From NCBI RefSeq assembly GCF_019175385.1, contig NC_083340.1, forward strand, positions 16,256,336-16,320,335: a stretch of 64,000 nt of DNA. The letters are read 5' to 3'. Below the pieces are notes generated by a model. It was not told where the DNA came from, searched no databases, and worked only from the letters and a program-made list of their open reading frames with translations. The DNA comes from Lycium barbarum (taxonomy: Eukaryota; Streptophyta; Magnoliopsida; Solanales; Solanaceae). Shown here in pieces: positions 1 to 11,500 of this stretch (position 1 is its first letter; each line of letters begins with the position of its first letter). The position numbers were made by a program, and so were the translations under genes.

Positions 1-419
1 TTTATGTGAAGGACTAATCACTCAGCTTTAAATGAGCAATTTGGTAATTAATTCAACTTTAACATTTAAGGGTTCCACTTTTAGAATAAAATTATAGATA
101 TATATGATTACTATTTAATATTTAATATATTAGATGTTTTATCACTCACATTTTAATTTATATCAAGGGCAAAATCGTAATCTAACTTTGAAGGTTGGAG
201 CTTTCCACTTTTAGTATTATATGATATAGAGGGTTACAACAAGGTTGTCTTAAATATGACATTAATAATTGAGATCACGGAGGTGTGAGAGTTATAAGCA
301 TAACGGAGAAGAGTTACTTCTTTACGAGTTACGGACATCTATCATAATTTTTAAGGTATATCTGTTAACCAGCAATAATATCTAAGGTATATCTATCAGT
401 CTACCTGACTTGCATATAA
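1..419. other. AT-rich intergenic sequence
   Basis: I see no gene here. The sequence is AT-rich. Its last part, about 401-419, matches the end of the repeat unit that forms the P450 promoter array, so the original promoter region of the downstream P450 probably begins in this stretch. Confidence 0.5.
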
Positions 420-531
420 TTATCCCTTTGATGCAAAATTGGCCACACAAATCCTATGTCTTTTCATTTTTTAGCTGTTCATTTTGATAGCTAACATCTT
501 CATCAAGTGAATCTACCTGACTTGCATATAA
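420..531 (+). repeat. P450 promoter tandem repeat, copy 1 (112 bp), separated from its gene
   Basis: This 112-bp unit runs from ttatccctttgatgcaaaa to acttgcatataa. It is nearly identical to the units at 4263-4372 and 4373-4464 directly upstream of the P450. It was once contiguous with them and is now 3.7 kb away because Helitrons inserted exactly at the unit boundary. Confidence 0.85.
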
Positions 532-2310
532 CTAGTACACCCATCCGCGCTTCGCGCGATGGTAAAAAATACAGTTAAATATTAATATCATAATTTTAAT
601 AAAGAAAATTAATAATTACGAATCTACATCATTTTATAAACTTTTAACATCCTATATAAACTTATTTGAAATAAAAGTCTGTGGAAAAAAAATCAAATTA
701 AATATAAAATAACTCATTTAAAATTATAGGTGAACTTGAATAAGTAGAACAAAAAATAAACGATAACGAAAAAAGACATTAATTGTAGTGTAAAAATCCA
801 GAAGATGCACATCTAAAATATCGTTCAATTTTTTCTTCTTCTGATTCGGTCTTTCTCTTAGTATGTTGCCTCAGTAAGAATTGTCTTTTGTTAATAATAA
901 GGTGGACTTTGTTTCCAATTTCACTCCAATAAATACTTGAAATAAATAGAAGAAAAAAAAAAAGAAACAACAAAAGAAATGACTGAGATAAAACGCAAAA
1001 AATAGGGCCGGGGTCCCAGGAAAAAAAAGAAGAAGAAGAAGAAGAAAAATGTGATTCTCGCTTTATCTTTCCGTTTTCTGTTTGTTTCTTTCTTTCTTTC
1101 TTTCCTCCCATCAATTTCATCTAATCGTCCTCTCAATTTTCTGTAAAATTCCTGAAATTATCTTCTCTCACTTGTCAATTCTTCTTACCTCTATATAAGT
1201 TTAAAAAGGCTTCAACCTTTGCCACTCATGTAACATTAACTGTCACAAAAGTTACGTTCTACTATGGAAGCAAGAAAACAGATGTTTAATACTGAAATAA
1301 GACAAAAGTAAAAAAGATAAAGAATAACCGTGTAAGATATTTTTTCTTACAAACATAGAAATGTAACTTTACGATATAAATGAATTTTTGTTGTTGATAA
1401 GAAAAAAAACAATAACTTAAATTATTTGATTCTACCAAAAAAACTAATAAAATCTATCAAGACTAAAACTAATAATATAAGTACATCAAGATGTTAAACT
1501 TTACTAAAAGTTCCACGAATTTAACGAAAAAAGGTTTCACTAAATATGCACAAATACAAACATTTTGTAAGCACAACTTTGAGAGAGAAAAGCGACAGAT
1601 TTAATATATAATTACCAGTGTATTTTGGTTCTTTGTAGGTGCCACACCCTCTCCATCCCTTCTCCATAAGCTTAATTTGCTCCAAAACAGTCCCTACAAT
1701 ATTATCCTTAAACTAGATATACAAATAAGCTTAAACCATTTTTCACAAAAAATGAAAAAATCAATATCATTTTGACATAAAAATGTTACCGGTAACTTTT
1801 CTCTCTTTTTATATTTATAAAAAGACAACACATTTCATGCTATGTTGTGTATGCTCTCAAAAACATAATAACAAATCTAAAACAGAAAATCTATCATTAA
1901 TTAAGAAAGTAGAAAAGAAAAAATAAATCGCATATTAAGAATGCTGAAATTTTTGAAAGAAATTACGAAAGACATAGAATGAAGAAAGGAGATTATAGCA
2001 AAAGAATTACTTGTTGCAAGTTGAATATATGCTAGACTGGTCATTATCATTTACTACATGTCATTATTACCTTCACTAATTAATCCATTTCGTGGGTAAC
2101 TGCTGCCCATACTATGACTCTTCATTTTTTTTTCCATTTATTTACTATAATTCTTTATTATTTATTGTCTTTACATGGACTTTAAATATAGGCAATGAGG
2201 AAAATGATAGAAAAAATTTCAAAAATGGGAGAAAAAAGATAAATACTATTGGAGGCCATAGAAAGGTGTCACATCACCTTTTCTATACCTAGCTTTATAT
2301 TATATATAGA
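532..2310 (-). mobile_element. Non-autonomous Helitron A
   Basis: Read on the minus strand the element starts with TCTATATATAATATAAAGCT at 2310 and ends with CTAG at 535-532, followed by host T at 531. Just inside the CTAG end is a GC-rich hairpin (541-562, a CCATC/GATGG stem with a CGCGC core). TC at one end, hairpin plus CTAG at the other, and no target duplication define a Helitron. I find no Rep/helicase ORF, so it is non-autonomous. The interior is AT-rich and unrecognised. It is the older of the two abutting copies, because copy B sits at its 5' end. Confidence 0.82.
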
Positions 2311-4262
2311 CTAGTAAACTTATTCGTGCTTCGCGCGGTGATATTATCGACATAGTCTTTGGTCCTTTTTTTAATGCTCGGAGATAAAAAATAAAACTTT
2401 TGATTTAGTGACTTTTTACATTTATATTTTTCATGCTTAATTTAAAAATCAGCTTTTAAGTTGGGACTCTCTCGCTGTCTCGTCCTCTTCTTTCAACATT
2501 ATCTATTTTCATTTAGCTAATAAAAATTACATGCCAATAAATTACATAGCAAAACACTTTAATATTTCTTGAAGGAGTCTTTTCTTAATGATCTTTGTTA
2601 TTATAATTTTGTACGTCTTTTTTAGATTTGTTCTCCTTTTATATACTTTATTTTTTACATTCAACCACAAAATAGCCTTATAAATTTAGAAAGCTCAGAA
2701 CACATCAAATTTTTTATCAACCTCTTTGTCCAATAAATATAATTTTGAAACATCTGTTATGGATTTACAATCTAATCTTTATTTATATAAATCTAATTTT
2801 AAGAATAAAATATAGATATTTAAATATTTAAGAAAACATATTATATTTTGTACACCATAATACACATTTTTCATTTTTATGAAACTATTGGCGAAACAAC
2901 ATCTTTAAAACACCATAAAAAAAATTCTATATAGCAGATTTTGAGGAAGTTAAGTCCTTTTTGTGGTTCCGGCTTTTTTCTATTGTTTGCATATGCATAG
3001 GAAAACAATGACATACTTTTCATGTTATCATTTGTTTGGGGGGCATGTAAATATAATTATACACACACACTCTCTCTCCCCTATTGTGAGAAATGAAGAG
3101 ATAACGAAAATCAATTTGAATTTAGAAAAATATCACTCCTAAAATTCAAAGTTACTAAATATGAATTAGCACTATAACTATTAAGTTTGGAACAGACTAA
3201 AAGAGTAACAACACGTATATAATTTATATACCCTTTTTTTTCGAGCTCTTGAGGAGTGAGTACCTTTCTCTCTGATATTGTCGTCACCTATCAGATACTC
3301 AAAATCATTTTAAAAGCAAACACAATAAATAAAATAAAACATAATCTACAACAATGTGCATCACGAAAAAAATACCTCGAAAGATTATTACCTTTGTTTT
3401 GTAATTCTCACTGTCTTGTGAATTTACCCTTCAAATCAACCTACATAAAAAGAAATTCTACAACAATGTGCATCACTTCTATCTTGTTTTGCAAAATTCA
3501 TTTTCTCGTGTGATTTACCCTTCTACTTAACCTACAACCATTTTCGTTCGCCTAAGAAGAGTACATACTTTTTGTATTTCCAAAACAAAATACGTGAAAA
3601 AGCTCACCGATTGCATAGAAGAGTCAGATAAGTGTACGAAAAAGAAAATGATGAGCAAAAAAGCACTCACGTTGGGGAAAAGGAAAAGAAAAGGAGGAAA
3701 CTTTTTGTGCAGAGATTTGGGATGAGGAGAGTGAAAATGATAAATGAGAAAGAAGAGAAAAAAATTATGCAATGAATTAGATATGTTTTTGTATTTATAG
3801 TAATAATAAAATTAGTATTGATAAATGAATACATCAATTGATTGTAATAAAAGTAGTATTACGTGCACTAATATTGAATGCATTAACTGATCATTGTAAC
3901 AAAATTAGTATTAAGTGCACTAATTTTCATAAAAATCATTTGGGAAGAATGTTCTTCTTTTCAACGGAAGGATTGACTGACTCTTCATTGTCATCCATTT
4001 CCTGCAATTCTTAATTGCCTTCATAACTTTTCATTTTCCTCTCTATTAAAACAATAATAACCAATAGAAGAGCAAGAGAGTAAGATAATTAAGAGGTATA
4101 ATTAAGAGAATTAAGTGAGTAATGTTTTGATTTTTTTAATATAGAATATTAATTTTTAAATAAGGAAAATTCAAAAAAAGGAGAAAAAAAATAAATGTCA
4201 ATGGAGGTCATAGAGATGTGCCACATAGGATTGTCTATGCGTAGCTTTATATTATATATAGA
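2311..4262 (-). mobile_element. Non-autonomous Helitron B, inserted at the 5' end of Helitron A
   Basis: The minus-strand 5' end at 4262 reads TCTATATATAATATAAAGCT, the same as Helitron A, and the next 80 bases remain clearly related. The 3' end is CTAG at 2314-2311, next to a short hairpin (2324-2336, cgtgcttcgcgcg). The CTAG abuts the TC of element A with no host base between. This is what a Helitron inserting between host A and the T of an existing Helitron would leave. Inside, about 3350-3535 holds a diverged direct repeat of roughly 110 bp (caacaatgtgcatcac motif twice). No transposase ORF is seen. Confidence 0.82.
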
Positions 4263-4464
4263 TTATCCCTGATGCAAAATTGGCCACACAAATCCTATAT
4301 CTTTTCATTTTTTAACTGTTCATTTTGATAGCTAACATCTTCATCAAGTGAATCTACCTAACTTGCATATAATTATCCCTTTGATGCAAAATTGGCCACA
4401 CGAATCCCATCTCTTTTCATTTTTTAACTATTCATTTTGATAGCTAACATCTTCATCAAGTGAA
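4263..4464 (+). repeat. P450 promoter tandem repeats, copies 2 and 3
   Basis: Copy 2 spans 4263-4372 (110 bp) and copy 3 spans 4373-4464, where it runs into the core promoter. They differ from each other and from copy 1 (420-531) at only a few positions. They lie immediately upstream of the P450 TATA box, so they may carry cis-elements. Confidence 0.85.
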
Positions 4465-4472
4465 CTTTTGGG

Positions 4473-4480
4473 CTATAAAT
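4473..4480 (+). promoter_or_regulatory. TATA box of the P450 gene
   Basis: The sequence ctataaat lies 76 bases upstream of the start codon at 4549 and directly after the promoter repeats. This spacing is normal for a plant gene with a short leader. Confidence 0.65.
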
Positions 4481-4548
4481 TTGACACACCACCTAATGTA
4501 GAAACATTCACTCAAAAACTTCCTTCTGATCTTTCTCACTGTCATAAT

Positions 4549-6464
4549 ATGGAGATTCTGCTCTTTCATTTCAACTTAATTCCTATGTTGCTTTTCTTCT
4601 TTCTTCTCTTTATTGTTGTTAGAAAACGGAAAAATATGATAACTAATGGTAATCAAATATTATGACCACCAGGTCCATGGAAATTGCCTCTTATTGGAAG
4701 TTTGCATCACCTTATTGGAGAACTTCCACATCATGCTCTTAGAAATTTAGCTAGAAAATATGGGCCACTGATGCACTTGCAGCTAGGTGAAGTTCATGCA
4801 GTTGTTGTATCATCTCCTCATTTGGCAAAACAATTTCTAAAAGTTCATGACCATTCTTTTGCAACAAGGCCAGAGCTTATGGCTTCTGATATAATCTTTT
4901 ATCGTCAAAAGGACATTGTATTTGCAAAATATGGCGATTACTGGAAACATATGCGTAAAATATGCATTTCAGAGTTACTCAGTGCAAAGATGGTCAAGTC
5001 ATTTAGTCTAATTCGACAAGATGAGGTTCATAATCTCGTTACATCAATACGTTCCACGCCAAATGCTGTGGTTAACATGACTGAAAAGGCTCTTCGAGAC
5101 TTACCAGCTCGGTGATTTGTAGATCAGCTTTTGGGAAAATATGGGAAGATAGAGATAATTTGTTAATGATTATGAGTGACGTAGTATCCTTATCAGGTGG
5201 GTTTGATGTGGCCGATCTCTTTCCTTCGTGGATATTACTTCATGAAATCAGCGGAATGAGAAACAGATTGATGAGTATGCATAAAAAGATTGATGTAATA
5301 TTGGAGAACATTATTAATGAACATAAAGATAATCAAGCAAATGGGAAGAAGGGCAATGGTGAGTTTGGAGGTGAAGATCTGATCGATGTTTTACTCAGAG
5401 TTATGGAGAATCTCGAACATCAGTATCCAATGACAAATGACAATATCAAAGCAGTCATTCTTGTAAGTTTATTTCTATCTCATCAAAACAGTCATTCGTT
5501 TGGAATCTTGTCCATGTTTATGCTTATTGTATACATCAAAGAAATTGATCATGTTTGAACCGTTTGATATAATAATTGTTTGTCTTATCAGGAGAGGAAT
5601 GGATTAAGAAACATGTGGGAATCTTAGCATCTTTAGTTTAATTGTTGGTAGTGAGGACAATTTTGGTACTTTAGATATATTTTGTGTGTCAAACGTCTTC
5701 TTTTGTTTCTTAAATTCCATATAGTCGCATAATGTTACATTTGCAGAGGATTTCTTAAGTTCATAGCTTCTCAAGTGGTAGTTTTGTTTAGTCCCATCAT
5801 TTGCAAAAATCATATATGTAATTATTAAACTTCAATGTTGTAGGACATGTTCTTCGGGGGAACAGAAACTTCATCTACGATGATACAATGGGCGTTCTCA
5901 GAATTAATGAAGAATCCAAATGTCATGGCCAAAGCACAAGAGGAAGTGAGAAAGACATGTAAAGGGAAGAAAGATTTGGATGACAATGATCTCGAAGAGT
6001 TGAAGTATCTGAAGTTAGTGATTAAAGAAACACTACGGTTACACCCTGCATCTCCTCTTTTAGGCCTTAGAGAATGCAGGAAGGAAACAGAAATTGATGG
6101 ATACACCATCCCTCTTAAAGCCACAGTAATAGTTAATGGTTGGGCCATTGGAAGAGATCCTGAAAGTTGGGACGACCCTAAAAATTTCGTGCCAGAAAGA
6201 TTTGAAAACAGTTCTGTGGATTTTAATGGAAATCATTTTCAACTTATTCCATTTGGTGCTGGAAGCAGGATGTGTCCAGGAATGCATTTCGGTTTGGCTA
6301 ATGTTGTGTATCCGCTAGCACAGTTGCTTTACCACTTCAATTGGGACCTTCCTTATGGACTACAACCTGATGACCTGGATATGACTGAAACATGTGGAAT
6401 ATCTGCATCTAGGAAAAATCATCTTCACTTGATTGCCATTCCACATGATTTGTCACAACATTGA
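4549..6464 (+). pseudogene. CYP71D-type cytochrome P450 with a premature stop and a frameshift
   Basis: This is an endoplasmic-reticulum-anchored haem mono-oxygenase of the CYP71 clan. In Solanaceae the closest named CYP71D members hydroxylate sesquiterpenes (5-epi-aristolochene dihydroxylase, premnaspirodiene oxygenase). Substrate identity here is inference. Exon 1 is 4549-5462 and exon 2 is 5844-6464, with a phase-0 GT-AG intron. Visible features in order are a hydrophobic N-terminal anchor, the PPGPWKLP hinge, WKHMRK (helix C), FGGTETSS (oxygen-binding helix I), KETLRLHP (ExxR), FVPERF, and the haem loop [10 protein letters not shown] with its cysteine. Two lesions are seen. TGA at 4663-4665 lies just before the proline hinge. 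A probable one-base loss near 5103 puts everything after it in another frame. Together the exons would code about 510 residues, the normal family length. All other landmarks are intact, so the damage looks recent. Sequencing error at either site is the main alternative. Confidence 0.88.
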
Positions 6465-6532
6465 TACAATACCTACATATTGTTTTCAATGCTTTATGTT
6501 AACTGTCATGCTTTGTTCTGTTTCTTTGGATG

Positions 6533-6538
6533 AATAAA
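6533..6538 (+). terminator. Poly(A) signal of the P450 gene
   Basis: An AATAAA hexamer lies 69 bases after the P450 stop codon, a typical position for a plant polyadenylation signal. Confidence 0.5.
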
Positions 6539-7108
6539 TGAAGCAGTTCGCTCATAAAACCTCAACCATTGGTCTTTCTCTGTTTGCAAAGCTAGTTGTG
6601 ACTTAGCTGGAAAGAATGAACTTGCTTTCTTAATTCATAGCTAAAGATTTAAGAAGGAAAAATCCAAAAGGGGAAGGGAGGGGGAAGAGAGGATTTAAAG
6701 GACGGATTTGTACCTTTAATATCTGTCATTTGGTGCCTATTCCATCCCTTATTGTGTCATCTGAATGGAAAGAGCATTAAGACATTGAACATTTTTCATC
6801 AAGAATCTAACTTATTGTAATACTATTGAGAAGATAAGCTCCTTCATTTTTCCTCTTATTCCATTAAACAGGAAAAGTATGGATATATATATAGTGGGTG
6901 AAGAAACTAAATAACAAGTTCCATTATCGCCTAGCGGTTAGGATTTCTCCAATTTTACTTAAGCAAGTATTACCTCAGATGTTGTATTGTATGATAAGAA
7001 ATAACCAGCATTTGATGCCTTTTAGGGAAGTAAAAAGAACTAGTATTGATTTTACACCATAATCCTTCGTAGTATTTCTAACATCACTTCACATAAAATT
7101 TCACTAGC

Positions 7109-7785
7109 TCTAATTACCACCCAATTAGGAATAAACAATGAATAAGCACACTTTAACCGAGCTAACATCAACAGTGGCATATGCAGGATTCTTCATAGGG
7201 GTGTCAACATTTAAACAAGAGAACATATGAACAAATTAGAGGGACGAATGAACGTTAGAGTTTTAAGTTTAGCTTGGCTAATCCAGTTCAAACTTGGGTT
7301 TCAAGTAATTTAATGTCAAAGACAATTATGCAAAAGTTAACCTTAGGTTGATCGGTTTATTTGATCCTTAGGGCCTAGAGGTAAGATTTTGGGGGTTCCA
7401 CTACTAAAGAGCATGCTATATTTTAACAATTACAATTTTTTTATTTTTTTATTTTAAAAAAAAAGCTAATTCGCTGCGAACAGATTTGAACTTTGGGTCA
7501 TCGCTACATAGGAGATACGCCTAACCAATAGGCCATGGAGCATTTTGTGGTAAGCGGTGTCACTTTAGAATAAATGTAATGATAGTCTATTTTTCAGACT
7601 AGTATATATATACATAAATATTAATTAAAGGTTACAACGAAGCAGTGCCGGACGACACTCCTTACTCTAAGGTGTGTCCGCCCTTGAACATCAACGAATA
7701 TAGAAACAAAAAGAGAGACCTCTGATTACCACTCAATTAGGAATCAAAAATGAATAAGCACACCTTAACCAAGCTAACATCAACG
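7109..7785. repeat. Direct repeats of about 65 bp around a SINE-like insertion
   Basis: The stretch at 7109-7172 (taccacccaattaggaat, then gaataagcacac and gctaacatcaac) recurs at 7724-7785 with a few changes. Between them lie about 550 bases with a tRNA-like stretch on the minus strand (about 7450-7560). That stretch has an A-box-like segment (tggcctattggttagg) and a B-box-like segment (gttcaaatctg) followed by a T run, as in a tRNA-derived SINE. The rest of 6540-7957 shows nothing recognisable. Confidence 0.4.
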
Positions 7786-7957
7786 ATTATAGAAACGAAA
7801 AGACAGAACACAAATATTCACTCATGCAAACTAGAGAAAAGAAATATTCACTCCGCTACAAAAAGACTAACAATAGTACTATTCGAGAAGTTCTTTTAAG
7901 AATTTTTTAACTGAATTCTTGTGATCAGCAAAAAGCAAGGTGGGAAGTAGAACTTAC

Positions 7958-8064
7958 GGAAGAATGCATTTGACATTGAGCAGAGTCAAAGCCTCAGTGG
8001 TTGCCGGAGTTGGGTTCTTTGACTCAAACTGAGTAATCACTTCAAGTTTACTTAACAATAACTG
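7958..8064 (-). pseudogene. Fibrillin (PAP) exon fragment
   Basis: The minus strand reads KLEVITQFESKNPTPATTEA followed by LTLLNVKCIL. This matches the N-terminal conserved block of plastid lipid-associated proteins (fibrillins), where the family normally has LNGKWIL. A GTAAGT donor follows directly on the minus strand (7957-7952). The reading frame stays open some way upstream on the minus strand, so the exon's 5' limit is uncertain. I could not find later fibrillin exons between 6.5 and 7.9 kb. It is therefore best read as an isolated exon left by gene loss or transposon capture. Confidence 0.6.
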
Positions 8065-8521
8065 GAAAGCTCTCATGTCTTTTTTCAGATTATCCTTATA
8101 CTGGACGAACATTGCATATACCATGAAATTTACAACAATCCCAGTTCATTCCAGAACAATTTATGACTTGCAAGATCATAATGCATTTGAGTATCATTTT
8201 ATTCCAGCTGTGCTTACTTTCATCATAGAAGTAGCAATTCTTGTCAATTTACAAGAAACAACTTTACAACAAAAAGAATTGCAATGGATATGCGCCTCTA
8301 AACACATCCTAAGTAAACCAAAAACTAGATAGATCCCCAAGAGTGATCGAGAAACAAGGAAAACTTAACTTTATAAACATCTTGCATCTAGAGGCCGAAC
8401 ATTGTGAAGAAGCAGCAAGTCTCCCATTGCCTTCTGAACCTTAACTGGAAAGATTTTGCTGGCATCTTCCAACAAAATGATGGAAATGGTATGAAGAAAG
8501 ATGAATGTGGAGACAGCCAGT

Positions 8522-11500
8522 TTAGCCGACAATTGCCAGTAGGCTCTGTCGTACTGCTGGAATGGAGCATATAAGAGAGCCAAATATACCAGTCAGGGCA
8601 TATGCTATAGCGCAGAATGGAAGAGCTTCAGGTTCCTTTGCTGACAAAGCTGCTGTTCCGAGCCCATGAGCACTTAAAGCAGGAGAAAAATAGTCATTGA
8701 GTTATGCAGCTTGGATCTTCTTCTATGTAAATTTTTCAATACATAGTTTTTCTCAAACATAAAAATCGATCTTCAATTGATTAAAAGATGGTTTTGCCAA
8801 TTAAACTCAAAATTGTTGATTCTAAAGGAGGAAAAGCTGTTATCACTAACTGAGGTAGCAAAAGCCAATCTTTATAGCTCTTTTAATTGTCATTTGAAGC
8901 ATTTTAGGTAATTCTTAAAAAGAGTAAATGGCTAAGATTTCTATCTGCAAAATGAAAATGGCTACTACCTTGATGCAGTTGCAATTCCTCGAGCAATAGG
9001 ATCATTGAACCCAAGTTTATCCAGCACTGCTTGAACAAAATTTGCTCCCACCAGCCCAGTTAGTACAACGACAGCTGCTGTTAGAGATGAATTCACGCCT
9101 GAATATCACACATTTAAGAAGGTTTAGCATCTTTTTCACTCTACTCCAGATAATCCATGATTAATCAAGCTTTCAGAGACAAGATCATAAAGGAGATGTT
9201 CCTGACCTTCAAAGAGAGAAACAATGCTGAGAGCTAGTGCGACAGTTATGCATCGTGGTAGGATTGATATAGTTAAATTTGGCTCCAACCCAATCAGCCG
9301 TCCAATGAGAGCAGTTGAATATAGTGAAAATAGCGTGGATATAATGACAGAGGTGAAAATCTCAGCAGCATGCCGTTTAACAAGCTGAGAGTAGGATACA
9401 CATAATTAGAATAAGCAAATGACAGGGACAGTGAGAAACTAAAAGACCGTGGAATCCTCTGAAGTCAGGAAGGTGAGATAAAAGGAAAAAGTTTATGTTT
9501 GTACGAAAAGTGCAGGACAAGGAAAACAACTCCAAAAAATGAATCAACCACTCGGTTTTGAATTGCATTGTTCTTTTATCTTTTATGTCACTAGTAATTT
9601 GCTCTTTTTTCTTGTTTTGTTCCATGCTTGTGCCATATACATCCCTCATCAGTCACCAGCAAACAATAAAATTCCTCTATAACTTAGAAATTACTTAAAG
9701 TTTCTATCCTGTTAGCAGCCTTAGTTGCACTTCACTTTTAGTTACCTTTCTCTGCTTGAACATTGAAAAGGCAAAGGAGATGATGACTGATCCCAAAAAT
9801 CCCATCAGAATGTCACCTGCTCCAGGATTAGATGCGGCCTTTGTAAGATAATCCCCTGAATAAATAAGCAAGATAAAAGTACAAATTTGATTAGCTAGCA
9901 AATAATGTTGTTCAGCAAGTTCGGAATTTCATGCCCCTAAGGCTGATGTATTACACAAGTAAATTAACGGGCAGCGACTGTAACATCTTACTATGCATGT
10001 AGAATGACCATTAAAGTAACTGTTAATGAAAATTTTGATCATTTGAACACTAAATTAATGTAAAAGGCCTTGAGAATATCAAAGCAAAAGTGTCTTGGTC
10101 TCAAAACATATTATAACAAGTGACTTTTTAAAATATACAGTCTTTTGGCCTTTGTCTGTTAGCATATCACATGATGACTAACCTTAAATAACTTGAGTTT
10201 GGATAAAATTGGAAGATTAGAGAACATGAATTTTAATGTGAATGAATTTTTGAGAAATTGGAAGATTAGTTTCCGGTTACATTCAAGATCCCCATTCTCT
10301 AATCTTCTAATGGATGCTTATTCATAGAATGTGAATTTTATTATTTTCCAATTTGAGCCAGTGACCAACGGTTCAGAAAGTTGAACAAAAGGACCTTTAA
10401 TGTGAATGCAGCAGTTATATCTTGCAATTCCATGAGTTTCTTCCAGATCACAAGCCTAAGGCCAATGAAGAAACACAAATCACAGACCATTTCAACTTTT
10501 ATGGGCAGTCCTACTAAGTCGAAATGTCCAATCTAAGTTGACATAGTTGTAGTCAACTTTTATATTACCAATGTAAGAATAAGAAAGTAAATAAATTATA
10601 AAATAAAAGCAAGATCTTCACCAAGAACTAGATCAAGGCCAGACTTTGAAAGGTACCCAAAAGCAATTGCTGCAAGATCTGCAGAGACTGCACAGCAGAT
10701 AATTGGATGGAAAACCTTCTTTATAGCCGACGGAAGCCTGAGAATATAAACCTTATGAATGTACACACCAGATTAATAAGAAAAAGAGAGTTTCCATGAT
10801 AAACTGAAAAGTAGAATTATTCATGCTGAATCATACCCTGATCCAACTAGGTAGCCTAATACAGTAGATGAAAGTAGAAAGGGTAGGCATGTTCTAGCAC
10901 TTGTTCCCAATGCTGTTGGATAGTAAAGTGCACCAACAAATGACGCCAAAAAGATCACACCCCAAGTCCACACCTCCAAAGAAGAAAAGGGAGAAGGCTT
11001 TGACATGGGTTCAGCAGCTATCATCTCGGTTTTTACCATTTTCCTCACGGATATAGCTGTGAAACCTGCAACACAAAGAGAAGCCAACCAGCCTCCAACT
11101 GCAGAGAAGTCAAAATCAGTTACGCTCTGTTGGCACTAGGAAAGAGACTTACATAGAGGGAGAGACGAAAAGGAAGGAAGCTGCATTTTTTTTTTTAATA
11201 ATATTTCTATTCCGTATATCACTTTTTTAAATAATAACGTAAGCTTATTCTTTTAACTGCTGGTGCAAGGCATTATGAAACGTCGGGACACGATAAAATC
11301 TATCCAAACGGTATATTCATCAAGACAACACAGTATAATACAATGCAATACGATACAATAGATTATGAAACAATATGTAACAACCATTTGAACAAGCTGT
11401 AGGGATAACTTGTCGAGCAACTAACAATATGTTAGCGTACAAGTTAGTAGAAACATGCTCAACTCTAAACGGGTATCACTAAGTTCAATGTCCAAAAAAC

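Noticed and set aside
6925..6960. tRNA-like tatcgcctagcggttaggat
   Set aside because: Only an A-box-like segment is present, with no B box or acceptor pairing nearby.
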